Part shown: positions 7,591 to 13,959 of the stretch, in pieces
How the letters are laid out: each line of letters opens with the position of its first letter
How positions within the stretch are numbered: the stretch's first letter is position 1
Source: a bacterium
GTDB taxonomy: Bacteria > UBA8248
NCBI GenBank assembly: GCA_027622355.1
Contig: JAQBZT010000032.1
Location: 1 to 14,981, forward strand
Direction: 5' to 3'
DNA length: 14,981 nt
Position numbers and translations under genes: made by a program
Notes under the pieces: generated by a model
What the model saw: only the letters and a program-made list of their open reading frames with translations
Told to the model about the DNA's origin: nothing
The model's database searches: none

Positions 7591-8575
7591 AGCCTTCTTT
7601 CGCGCCCAGCAGACCGCGCGGCCGGATGAGAAGGACAAACACCATCAGCCCGTAGGCGGCGATTTCGACCATGGCCGTTCCGTTCGGGACCATGAACGAA
7701 ATCAGGCTCTCCATCACCGCGAGCATCAGGCCGCCGATGAGGGCCCCGATATAGTGGCCGCGCCCGCCCAGAACGATGATGGCGAAAGCCTGAAGCGTGT
7801 AGAAAATTCCCGTTTCAGGATTGAAGCCGAACTGGATGGAGATCAGCGCGCCGCCCGCCGCGGCGAGCGCCGCCCCCAGCCCGGAAGTAATCAGAAAGAT
7901 TCCGTATATGTTGATCCCGCAAACCAGCGCCACGTCCCTGTTCTGGGCGGTGGCGCGGATGGCCTTGCCCAGGCGGTGAAATTTCAAAAACAGGAACACG
8001 CCGATCGAGATCACCGCCGCCATGGAAAAACTGATGACCTTGTTCATCCCGACGGAGATATTTTGCGTCAACCGGATGGCGTCGGGATTATAGGGGATGG
8101 TGCGGAAGTCCGTCGTGAATATCCATTCCACGACCTGGATCATCACGAGCCCGAGGCCGAACGTGATCAGAAGCGGGGTCAGCTCGGGTCCGCCCACCAC
8201 CGCGTTCAGCAGAAGCTTCTGGACAACCCAGCCGAAGGCGAAGGCGGTGGGAAGCGTCAGGAAAAGCGCCAGCAGCGGGTCCATCCCCAGATAAAAAAAA
8301 GCGGTATAGGTCAGATAGGCGCCCATCATCACCGTCTCGCCGTGGGCCACGTTGATGATGCGCATGACGCCGAAGATCAGCGTCAGCCCGACGGCGAACA
8401 TGGCGTAGACGCCGCCCTGCATCAGGCCGTTCAATATGACCGTCGTCAGGCTGGCGAGCCACTCGGCATCGAAAAAAACGGTCTCATTCCAGACGCCGAT
8501 GGCAAACGGCAAGGCATAGGCCCCCGCCAAAAAGGCGCCCAGAAAATACCGGCTGCGGATCTCCGCCTTTTCCAC
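7589..8575 (-). CDS. livH: Branched-chain amino-acid type ABC transporter, permease LivH
   Basis: This is the second inner-membrane permease subunit. Family marks include LNGLMQGGVYAMFAVGLTLIFGVMRIINVAHGE in the first half, the coupling loop around GKAIRATAQNRDVALVCGI, and the end LIRPRGLLG. The length from GTG 8575 is 328 residues, about 30 longer than many LivH proteins. The excess is an N-terminal extension with an extra hydrophobic stretch (YFLGAFLAGAYALPFAIGVW). The frame is open to a TTG at 8638, but that codon abuts a hairpin and has no ribosome-binding site. GTG at 8575 has AGAGG eight bases upstream. The 147-base gap after livK holds the hairpin and short repeats. Confidence 0.92.
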   Translation of the reverse strand: MEKAEIRSRYFLGAFLAGAYALPFAIGVWNETVFFDAEWLASLTTVILNGLMQGGVYAMFAVGLTLIFGVMRIINVAHGETVMMGAYLTYTAFFYLGMDPLLALFLTLPTAFAFGWVVQKLLLNAVVGGPELTPLLITFGLGLVMIQVVEWIFTTDFRTIPYNPDAIRLTQNISVGMNKVISFSMAAVISIGVFLFLKFHRLGKAIRATAQNRDVALVCGINIYGIFLITSGLGAALAAAGGALISIQFGFNPETGIFYTLQAFAIIVLGGRGHYIGALIGGLMLAVMESLISFMVPNGTAMVEIAAYGLMVFVLLIRPRGLLGAKEG

Positions 8576-8583
8576 CCGCCTTA

Positions 8584-8588
8584 CCTCT
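8584..8588 (-). promoter_or_regulatory. livH ribosome-binding site
   Basis: AGAGG on the minus strand lies eight bases before GTG 8575-8573. It supports GTG as the start rather than the TTG codons upstream at 8638 or near 8590. Confidence 0.5.
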
Positions 8589-8591
8589 TGC

Positions 8592-8627
8592 AATGAAGTT
8601 GTAATGAAGCCAATTGAATGAAGCCAA
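8592..8627 (-). repeat. Three short direct repeats in the livH leader
   Basis: AATGAAG (plus strand) occurs at 8592-8598, 8603-8609 and 8617-8623. The last two copies extend to AATGAAGCCAA. The copies start 11 and 14 bases apart, between the livK-livH hairpin and the livH ribosome-binding site. They could be a protein or RNA binding region, or simply a small local duplication. Confidence 0.6.
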
Positions 8628-8638
8628 ATTTGACGCAA

Positions 8639-8666
8639 GGCCGGAGCCGCCGAAACGGCTCCGGCC
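8639..8666 (-). terminator. Strong hairpin between livK and livH, likely partial terminator or mRNA stabiliser
   Basis: GGCCGGAGCCG (8639-8649) and CGGCTCCGGCC (8656-8666) form a perfect 11-bp GC-rich stem with a 6-base loop. On the minus strand only a few scattered Ts follow, so termination should be incomplete. Placed just after the substrate-binding protein gene, it fits the common arrangement in which the binding protein is made in excess over membrane subunits. Confidence 0.65.
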
Positions 8667-8709
8667 CTGAGTAAAAATCTACACTTTCAAGCACATTGAT
8701 CGCTTAAAC

Positions 8710-8734
8710 CTAGTTCTTCGGGCTAGTTCTTCGG
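8710..8734. repeat. 13-base tandem duplication over the livK stop codon
   Basis: CTAGTTCTTCGG occurs at 8710-8721 and 8723-8734, a 13-base period. On the minus strand this duplicates the last codons and TAG of livK just downstream. The copy is out of frame with the gene, so it does not act as a tandem stop. Confidence 0.75.
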
Positions 8735-9913
8735 CCGATCGCTCCATTTCGGCATGGGGATCTGCGCCTTCGCTTCAGCCACATGCGACGGCCAAATGAT
8801 CTTCCGCTCGCCGTTGAGAATCTGGAACGTCAGGCCGTCGTGCACGTTTAGCCCCTCGCTGTTGACCTTGTAAGTGCCGAACATGGTCTCGACCTTGATG
8901 CTGGCCAGCGCATTGCGGAGCTTGGTTCCGTCAAAGCTGCCCGCCTTTTTGAGGGCGGCCTCGGTGACCTGCATCGTCGCGTAGGATTGGCCCGCGTGGT
9001 AGTTGGGCTTCACGCCATAGCGCTTCGTGTAGTTCTCGATGAACACCTTCATGCCGGGGTAGCCGAGCTTGAGGACGGGCTCCCACTGACTGAAGCCGAC
9101 GACGTACTCGGCGGTGGCGCCGAGCTGCTTCGCGAATTTCGGGAGGCCGGGACCGACCGTTCCCGAGAACATCTTGAGGTTGATCCCCAGCTCGCGGAGC
9201 TGGCGGATCTGGGCGGCCGAGTCGTCGAAGTAGCTGTTCGAGATGATCACCTCGGCGCGGCGGGACTTGATCTTCTGCAGAAGCGCGGTGAAGTCGGTCT
9301 GCTTGCGGGGATAGTTTTCCGCCAGGACCACCTTCAGGCCCAACTTCTTGGCCCATTCCTGCGCCCCATTGGCCACCATCCGGGGGAAGAGGGTGTCGGC
9401 GCTGATGATGGCGATGCGCTTCGCGCCGATTTCCTTGGCGAGATACAGGGCGCCCTTCTGGTAGTTTTCCGCCACCGCGATGATGTTGAAGATGTATTTC
9501 CGGCCCTTCTTCCAGATGACTGTCGAGGCGGCGCCGGAGGCGATCATCGGCATCTTGTAGCGCTCGGTCACATTCGCCACCGCATCGGTGATGCCGCTGG
9601 AGTAAGGGGCGAGGACCACTTCCACCTTGTCTACGGTGATCAGCTTCTCGAAAAGCTTGATGCTGGTCTGCTTGTCGGATTTGTCGTCCAGTATATTGAG
9701 CTTGACCTTGCGGCCCAGAACGCCGCCGCGGGCGTTCAACTCATCCACAAACATCTTGTAGGAGTTGAGGACGCGGCCGGCCGGCTCGGCGAAGCGGCCC
9801 GTCTGGGAGATGGCACCGCCGAACGTGACGGTTGCCGCCCAGGCAAGCGGGGCCGACAGCATGGTGGCAGCCGCCAGGACGGTTGCTAGCGTAAAGCGCA
9901 GTCGGGTTTTCAT
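8723..9913 (-). CDS. livK: Periplasmic substrate-binding protein of the liv importer
   Basis: This is the binding protein that delivers ligand to LivHM. It has 396 residues. A Sec signal peptide is clear: MKTRLRF, a hydrophobic core, then APLAWA with probable cleavage after Ala26. There is no lipobox cysteine. The mature protein opens VTFGGAISQTGRFAEPAGRVLNSYKMFVDELN, as in the LivK-like type I periplasmic fold. The central part (VEVVLAPYSSGITDAVANVTERYKMPMIASGAAS) and the QTDFTALLQKIKSRRAEVI region are also typical. Such proteins bind leucine, isoleucine, valine, other amino acids, amides or aromatic compounds, and the sequence alone does not decide which. GAGGAGG lies nine bases before ATG 9913. 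It is the first gene of the importer operon. Confidence 0.9.
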   Translation of the reverse strand: MKTRLRFTLATVLAAATMLSAPLAWAATVTFGGAISQTGRFAEPAGRVLNSYKMFVDELNARGGVLGRKVKLNILDDKSDKQTSIKLFEKLITVDKVEVVLAPYSSGITDAVANVTERYKMPMIASGAASTVIWKKGRKYIFNIIAVAENYQKGALYLAKEIGAKRIAIISADTLFPRMVANGAQEWAKKLGLKVVLAENYPRKQTDFTALLQKIKSRRAEVIISNSYFDDSAAQIRQLRELGINLKMFSGTVGPGLPKFAKQLGATAEYVVGFSQWEPVLKLGYPGMKVFIENYTKRYGVKPNYHAGQSYATMQVTEAALKKAGSFDGTKLRNALASIKVETMFGTYKVNSEGLNVHDGLTFQILNGERKIIWPSHVAEAKAQIPMPKWSDRPKN

Positions 9914-9922
9914 TCCGATTTT

Positions 9923-9929
9923 CCTCCTC
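9923..9929 (-). promoter_or_regulatory. livK ribosome-binding site
   Basis: GAGGAGG on the minus strand, nine bases before ATG 9913. It is a near-consensus site, which suits a highly expressed binding protein. Confidence 0.7.
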
Positions 9930-9956
9930 GGTAGGCCCTCGAAAAAAATCCCGGGG

Positions 9957-9970
9957 CATGTAATTACATG
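9957..9970. promoter_or_regulatory. 14-bp palindrome in the livK leader, operator candidate
   Basis: CATGTAATTACATG is a perfect 14-base palindrome about 44 bases before the livK start and well downstream of the predicted promoter. It could bind a dimeric regulator. No regulator gene is present in the window to pair with it. Confidence 0.35.
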
Positions 9971-10003
9971 GAAATTCCTAACCCAAAACCTCAGAAATGA
10001 AGA

Positions 10004-10024
10004 TTAATCCTTCAAAAGGACCAT
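10004..10024 (-). other. Six-codon mini-ORF (MVLLKD) in the livK leader
   Basis: ATG at 10024-10022 is followed by codons for V, L, L, K, D and then TAA. GAAGGG lies just upstream, but its spacing to ATG is only about three bases. Within the mini-ORF TCCTT and AAGGA form a 5-bp inverted repeat. A peptide rich in Val/Leu in front of a branched-chain transporter recalls leader-peptide attenuation. The ORF is very short and may be chance. Confidence 0.2.
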
Positions 10025-10035
10025 TTTCCCTTCGG

Positions 10036-10055
10036 ATTACGAGGAGTTGCGTAAT
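10036..10055. repeat. Inverted repeat in the livK leader
   Basis: ATTACG (10036-10041) and CGTAAT (10050-10055) form a perfect 6-bp stem with an 8-base loop; a G-T wobble and one more pair could extend it. It lies just downstream of the predicted transcription start, so it may be an RNA hairpin or an operator. Confidence 0.4.
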
Positions 10056-10085
10056 TCTCCCCTCAAATATTCAATCGGTGGGATT

Positions 10086-10113
10086 ATCTTACCGGATGGG
10101 AAGGAAATGTCAA
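10086..10113 (-). promoter_or_regulatory. Predicted sigma-70 promoter of the liv operon
   Basis: On the minus strand a perfect -35 TTGACA (10113-10108) is followed after 16 bases by TAAGAT (10091-10086), a 4-of-6 match to the -10. The -35 begins 16 bases after the moaE stop. Transcription would start near 10079, giving a livK leader of about 165 bases that contains the hairpin, mini-ORF and palindrome. This is the best promoter match I noticed in the window. Confidence 0.6.
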
Positions 10114-10129
10114 AAGGCTATTTTGGGGG

Positions 10130-10579
10130 CTATTTGGGACCGTCCGCCTGGGCAGATTGGGCGTTTACCGGGCACTCCTCGACCCATTCGGCCCCATCCT
10201 CGCCGAATTCTTTTTTCCAGATGGGAACAATCTGCTTGATCCGGTCGATAGCGTAGCGGCAGGCCTTGAAGGCCGCGTCCCGGTGGGCCGAGGCCGCCGC
10301 AATGCCCACGGCGATCTCTCCGATCTGGAGCGTCCCGATGCGGTGGGCGATGGCGATGCGGGTCACCCCGTAGCGCTCCTCGATCTCCTCGATCACCTGG
10401 CGCATCTTCTTCTCCGACATCTCGGGATAGGCATGGTATTCCAGATGGGTGACCTTCTGTCCGCGGCTGTGGTCCCGCACATGGCCGGTGAACGTACAGG
10501 TCCCTCCGGCCTCCTCGGCGCGCACATCCGCCATCAACTCGGCGATATCAATCGGCTTGTCCGTGATTCGGCAGATCAC
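10130..10579 (-). CDS. moaE: Molybdopterin synthase catalytic subunit
   Basis: MoaE forms the large subunit of molybdopterin synthase, which uses thiocarboxylated MoaD to put two sulfurs into cyclic pyranopterin monophosphate for molybdenum cofactor. From GTG 10579 it is 149 residues. It shows the RITDKPIDI opening, FTGHVRDHSRG near 30-40, LEYHAYPEM, the HRIGTLQIGE segment, and the active-site lysines Lys115 and Lys122 in IDRIKQIVPIWKKE. The frame is open to 10657, but that part overlaps moaD and is not MoaE-like. A run of Gs lies about nine bases before GTG, in the 3' end of moaD, only four bases away. See the moaD entry for the possible fusion. Confidence 0.95.
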   Translation of the reverse strand: MICRITDKPIDIAELMADVRAEEAGGTCTFTGHVRDHSRGQKVTHLEYHAYPEMSEKKMRQVIEEIEERYGVTRIAIAHRIGTLQIGEIAVGIAAASAHRDAAFKACRYAIDRIKQIVPIWKKEFGEDGAEWVEECPVNAQSAQADGPK

Positions 10580-10583
10580 GCCG

Positions 10584-10832
10584 CTATACCCCCCCGCTGA
10601 TCGGCGGGATGAGGGCGACCTCATCCCCCGCGGAAATGGCGGTTCCCTCTCCGGCAAACTCCTGGTTCACCGAAACAGCGATCGACTCCATCCGGCCCTC
10701 GAAAACCGGATACCTGGCCTCGAGCACCGCCCGCAGATCGGCCACCGTTCCCCCTTCGGGAAGATCGAGGACCACCTCCTCCGCCCCGGTCACCTCCCGG
10801 GCCCAGGCGAAGCATTTGAGCCGAACTTCCAT
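10584..10832 (-). CDS. moaD: Molybdopterin synthase sulfur-carrier subunit
   Basis: MoaD is the ubiquitin-like sulfur carrier whose C-terminal Gly-Gly is adenylated by MoeB and converted to a thiocarboxylate. From ATG 10832 it is 82 residues, with a consensus GGAGGTGAG ribosome-binding site. It has EVRLKCFAWAREVTG at the start and GDEVALIPPISGG at the end. The last residues are Gly80-Gly81-Val82, so the Gly-Gly is not terminal as it should be for activation. The codons come from a run of seven Gs. With six Gs the frame would continue through YSGVICRITD into moaE. The frame is open upstream to 10922, but the extension is not conserved. Confidence 0.93.
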   Translation of the reverse strand: MEVRLKCFAWAREVTGAEEVVLDLPEGGTVADLRAVLEARYPVFEGRMESIAVSVNQEFAGEGTAISAGDEVALIPPISGGV

Positions 10833-10834
10833 CT

Positions 10835-10841
10835 CACCTCC
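10835..10841 (-). promoter_or_regulatory. moaD ribosome-binding site
   Basis: GGAGGTG on the minus strand ends two bases before ATG 10832 in the register GGAGGTGAG-ATG. It is close to a full anti-16S complement and fixes the moaD start against the longer open frame. Confidence 0.7.
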
Positions 10842-10893
10842 GCAACATTTGCCCCGGAACGCGAACGGGACAAAGGATATCACCCCTAAATAG

Positions 10894-10922
10894 AGAATAG
10901 GAACCGGCCGGCCTTCGATCAA
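10894..10922 (-). promoter_or_regulatory. Possible moaD-moaE promoter
   Basis: On the minus strand TTGATC (10922-10917) and TATTCT (10899-10894) are separated by exactly 17 bases. Each matches 4 of 6 consensus positions. Transcription would start near 10887, about 55 bases before moaD. The site lies in the short region divergent from the methyltransferase gene. Confidence 0.4.
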
Positions 10923-10955
10923 TGAGAGAGAACGACGCGGAACGTACCCGGAAAA

Positions 10956-10968
10956 CGGGAATTTCCCG
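10956..10968. promoter_or_regulatory. 13-base palindrome beside the methyltransferase -10 box
   Basis: CGGGAA-T-TTCCCG is a perfect inverted repeat with one central base. It ends one base before the TATAAT at 10970, so a protein bound here would block polymerase. It could be an operator, or coincidence in GC-rich DNA. Confidence 0.3.
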
Positions 10969-10969
10969 C

Positions 10970-10975
10970 TATAAT
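10970..10975 (+). promoter_or_regulatory. -10 box of the methyltransferase gene
   Basis: A perfect TATAAT ends six bases before the ATG at 10982. The expected transcription start coincides with the start codon, implying a leaderless mRNA. No convincing -35 lies 16-18 bases upstream and no ribosome-binding site precedes the ATG. Confidence 0.5.
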
Positions 10976-10981
10976 GCCGCC

Positions 10982-12145
10982 ATGAACCCCCCTGCCCCCG
11001 TCAGCCTCCTGAATGCCCTCGGCGCTGCGCTCAAGGAGGGTCCCATCCCCTTTCACAGGTACATGGAACTGGCCCTCTATCACCCCGAGGGCGGCTACTA
11101 TTGCCAACCCGCCCCCCGCATCGGGCGCGGCGGCGACTTCAAGACCAGCCCCCACCAGAGTTCCTGGTTCGGCCGGATGCTTGCCCGGCAGGCAGAGGCG
11201 CTCTGGGATACGCTCGAGAAGCCCGATCCTTTTACCCTGGCGGAATTCGGCCCCGGGGAAGGCTGGCTGGCCTACGATCTTCTCGCGGCCGTTGGGGCCG
11301 GCGGGGAAAATACCTTCGGCGATGCCCTGCACTATCTCCTCATCGAACAAAGCCGCCCCGCGGCCGGGCGCATCGCCGATCGGATCGAGAGGTGGCTGGA
11401 AAAGCGCCCGGGCGCGCCCCGTGCCGAACTCGCTGCCGCCCTCCCCGATGCGATGGACGGCCTGATCCTCGCCCATGAATTTCTCGACGCCCTGCCCACC
11501 CATCTTCTCGTCCAGACCCGGGAAGGCTTGAAGGAGCGTTACGTCGAGCGAAGGGATAGCACCCTGGGCTTCACCGAGGGGCCGCTCTCCGACCCCCGGC
11601 TCGCGGGGTGGTTCGAGCGGCTGGGGGTCAGGCTCTCCGTGGGACAGACGGCCGAGGTCTGCCCCGCCGCCGCGGAGGGGATTGAGTCTGCGGCCGCGAG
11701 GCTGCACCGGGGCGGCATCCTGATCTTCGACTATGGATTCTCCGCGCGCGTCCTCTACGGGCCGGATCGCCGCGAGGGAACGCTCAGAGGGTACCGGAAC
11801 CACACCCTGATTGCGGATGTCCTCACCCACCCGGGCGAGACCGATCTGACCGCCCACGTGGACTTCACCGCCATCCTGCAAGCCGCACGGGCGGCGGGCC
11901 TCACCCTCGCGGGCTTCACGGATCAGTGCCATTTCCTGCTGGGGCTGGGAATCGCCGAAGCGCTCGCGGAGGGCGGCCCGGAGGAGGCGCGGGCGCGCCG
12001 GGCGGCCATGGGACTGCTCGATCCGGCCGGCCTGGGAGGGGCCATCAAGGTGATGCTGCTCGCCAAGGGCTTCACGCCGGGAGAGCTGCCGGCCTTTTCC
12101 ATGAAACCCGACGATCGGGAATCTCTCGCCACGCTGGGGGGGTAG
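10982..12145 (+). CDS. SAM-dependent methyltransferase, MidA/NDUFAF7 (COG1565, DUF185) family
   Basis: The protein is 387 residues, within the family range. Family marks are EGPIPFHRYMELALYHPEGGYY near 19-40, GRGGDFKTSP at 48-57, the SAM-binding AEFGPGEGWLAYDLL near 87-101, AHEFLDALPTH (the conserved post-core motif), and ILIFDYGF. The eukaryotic relative NDUFAF7 dimethylates an arginine of the complex I subunit NDUFS2. The bacterial role is not established, though the same type of target is possible. ATG 10982 is chosen because similarity begins there and a TATAAT sits just in front; the frame is open to 10922. It is the only plus-strand gene, diverging from moaD and ending two bases from the recJ 3' end. 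Confidence 0.88.
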   Translation: MNPPAPVSLLNALGAALKEGPIPFHRYMELALYHPEGGYYCQPAPRIGRGGDFKTSPHQSSWFGRMLARQAEALWDTLEKPDPFTLAEFGPGEGWLAYDLLAAVGAGGENTFGDALHYLLIEQSRPAAGRIADRIERWLEKRPGAPRAELAAALPDAMDGLILAHEFLDALPTHLLVQTREGLKERYVERRDSTLGFTEGPLSDPRLAGWFERLGVRLSVGQTAEVCPAAAEGIESAAARLHRGGILIFDYGFSARVLYGPDRREGTLRGYRNHTLIADVLTHPGETDLTAHVDFTAILQAARAAGLTLAGFTDQCHFLLGLGIAEALAEGGPEEARARRAAMGLLDPAGLGGAIKVMLLAKGFTPGELPAFSMKPDDRESLATLGG

Positions 12146-12147
12146 CC

Positions 12148-13935
12148 TCAGAAACCGGCCGGGCGGAGCGCCTTCACCTCAAGCTGAACGGTTTCCGCCC
12201 CCCGCCAACGGTTCAGCCCCGGATGAAAGGCCACATCCAGCTTCCCCTTCAGGGCATCCGGCGAATCCAGCAGCTCCCCCATCCCAAAGGCGATGGCGTC
12301 CAGCACCTCGCGGCGTTGCCGCAGCCGGAACTTGAGGTGCGCTCCCTTTTGCCCGACAAGCTGTGGCGTACCCTCCACCTCCACCCCGCCCACGGCGAAC
12401 AGGGGGCGCGGATTTCCCGGGCCGAAGGGCGCCATCTCCTCAACCCGCCTCAAAAGGGCCACGTCCAGCTCCGAAAAATGCACCACAGCGTCCAGCTCCA
12501 GATCGGGCACGGCCGGCTCGCCGCCCAGCATGCCGCGGGCCACCTCCGAGAACCGGGCCCGGAACGCCTCGAACTGATCCACCTGGATGGAAAGACCGGC
12601 CGCCTCCTTGTGCCCGCCGAACTGCACCAGCAGATCCGCGCACTCTTTGAGCGCGTCGTAGACGTGAAAACCGGGAACGCCTCGGACAGAGCCCCTCCCC
12701 ATCTCCCCTTCAAAGTGAACCAGCGCGGCGGGCCGGAAGTGCGCATCCACCAGGCGGGAGGCCACGATGCCGATAACGCCCGGGTGCCAGCGGTGGCTCC
12801 CCAGCACGATCGCCCCGAGCTCCGCCGGGGGCGGTCCCGCTGCGAGGAGCGCCTCGGCCTCCTCCACCGCCTCCTGTTGCAGTTCCTGGCGCTGGCGGTT
12901 CCACTCCTCAATGCGTTCGGCCCCCGCCCGCGCCCCTGCCGCATCTACCGCGGTGAGCAGCTCCACCCCCAGGCGAGGCTCGCCCACCCGGCCCGCCGCG
13001 TTGAGGCGCGGCGCGAGGACAAACGACACATGTCCGGGCGTCAGGCTGTCGGCCTTGAGATCCGCCGTCAGCTGAAGGGCGCGCACGCCCGCTTTCTGCC
13101 CGCCCGGAGCGCCCGCGGAACCCGTCTCCTTCGGGGGGGAGAGCACCTCCAGGCCGGTCCGCACCAGGACATGGTTCTCCCCCAACAGCGGCATGACGTC
13201 GGCCACCGTCCCCAAGGCCACGAGATCGAGATGCTGTCTGAGATTCGGAAGATTCTCTGCGCCGTTCGCTTCATACAGCCTCCGTCGAACCGCCACCGCC
13301 AGCTTGAAGGCGATGCCGACTCCCGAAAGGTCCTTGAAGGGATAGCCGCACCCCGGCTGGCGGGGATTCAGGACCGCCACCGCATCGGGGAGGCGTTCAG
13401 CCGGGCGGTGGTGATCGGTCACAATCAGCGAAATGCCGGCCGCGCGGGCCGCCTCGGCCACCTCTACCGCGGCGATGCCGCAATCCACCGTCACCACCGT
13501 CGCACACCCCGCCGCCTTCAACTCCATGAGGCCCGGCAGGTGAAGCCCATAGCCCTCCCGGAGGCGGTGGGGAATGTGGTAGTGCACCGGAACTTCCAGT
13601 GCCCTGAAAAAATTGACCAGCAGGGCTGTCGCCGACATACCGTCCACATCATAGTCGCCATAAATCCCGATCGGAGCCCGGCGGGCGATCTCCGCGGCCA
13701 GATGGACGACGGCGGCTTCCATGCCCTTCATGCCGAAGGGATCGTGGAGCGAATCGAGGGGGGCGACAAGGAACGTCCGGGCGGCATCCGGCTCTGAGAG
13801 CCCGCGCAGGGCAAGGAGCCGGGCCAGCAGTTCGGGAATTTCGAGATCGCGCGCCAGATGGAGAGCCGTGTCCGCATCGAGGGGGCGCACCGCCCAGCGG
13901 CGGCGCGAAGCGAATTCTTTTTTCGCAGAATTCAT
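12148..13935 (-). CDS. recJ: Single-stranded-DNA-specific exonuclease RecJ
   Basis: RecJ is a 5'-to-3' exonuclease that degrades single-stranded DNA in recombination and repair. The 595 residues are a normal length and all domains are present. The DHH domain has DYDVDG at 94-99, VDCG at 150-153, DHH at 174-176, and LDLVALGTVADVMPL near 236-250, supplying the metal ligands. RLNAAGR is at 310-316 and WHPGVIGIVASR near 383-394. The DHHA1 domain has QFGGHKEAAG near 438-447, followed by the C-terminal nucleic-acid-binding region with MAPFGPGNPRPLF. GGAAGG lies four bases before ATG 13935. It follows dacB by 24 bases and is probably co-transcribed with it. Confidence 0.97.
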   Translation of the reverse strand: MNSAKKEFASRRRWAVRPLDADTALHLARDLEIPELLARLLALRGLSEPDAARTFLVAPLDSLHDPFGMKGMEAAVVHLAAEIARRAPIGIYGDYDVDGMSATALLVNFFRALEVPVHYHIPHRLREGYGLHLPGLMELKAAGCATVVTVDCGIAAVEVAEAARAAGISLIVTDHHRPAERLPDAVAVLNPRQPGCGYPFKDLSGVGIAFKLAVAVRRRLYEANGAENLPNLRQHLDLVALGTVADVMPLLGENHVLVRTGLEVLSPPKETGSAGAPGGQKAGVRALQLTADLKADSLTPGHVSFVLAPRLNAAGRVGEPRLGVELLTAVDAAGARAGAERIEEWNRQRQELQQEAVEEAEALLAAGPPPAELGAIVLGSHRWHPGVIGIVASRLVDAHFRPAALVHFEGEMGRGSVRGVPGFHVYDALKECADLLVQFGGHKEAAGLSIQVDQFEAFRARFSEVARGMLGGEPAVPDLELDAVVHFSELDVALLRRVEEMAPFGPGNPRPLFAVGGVEVEGTPQLVGQKGAHLKFRLRQRREVLDAIAFGMGELLDSPDALKGKLDVAFHPGLNRWRGAETVQLEVKALRPAGF

Positions 13936-13959
13936 ACTGCCTTCCGGGGGGAGCGGGGG

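Noticed and set aside
8576..8638. livH starting at TTG 8638
   Set aside because: There is no ribosome-binding site, and the codon directly abuts the strong hairpin. GTG 8575 has a well-spaced site.
10922..10981. Longer methyltransferase starting at ATG 10922
   Set aside because: The extra 20 residues are not family-like, they overlap the probable moaD -35 region, and they would place the TATAAT box inside the coding region.
11926..13797. Plus-strand open frame of 623 codons through the methyltransferase 3' end and opposite recJ
   Set aside because: The recJ frame on the minus strand has every family motif. The plus frame is an artefact of codon bias.
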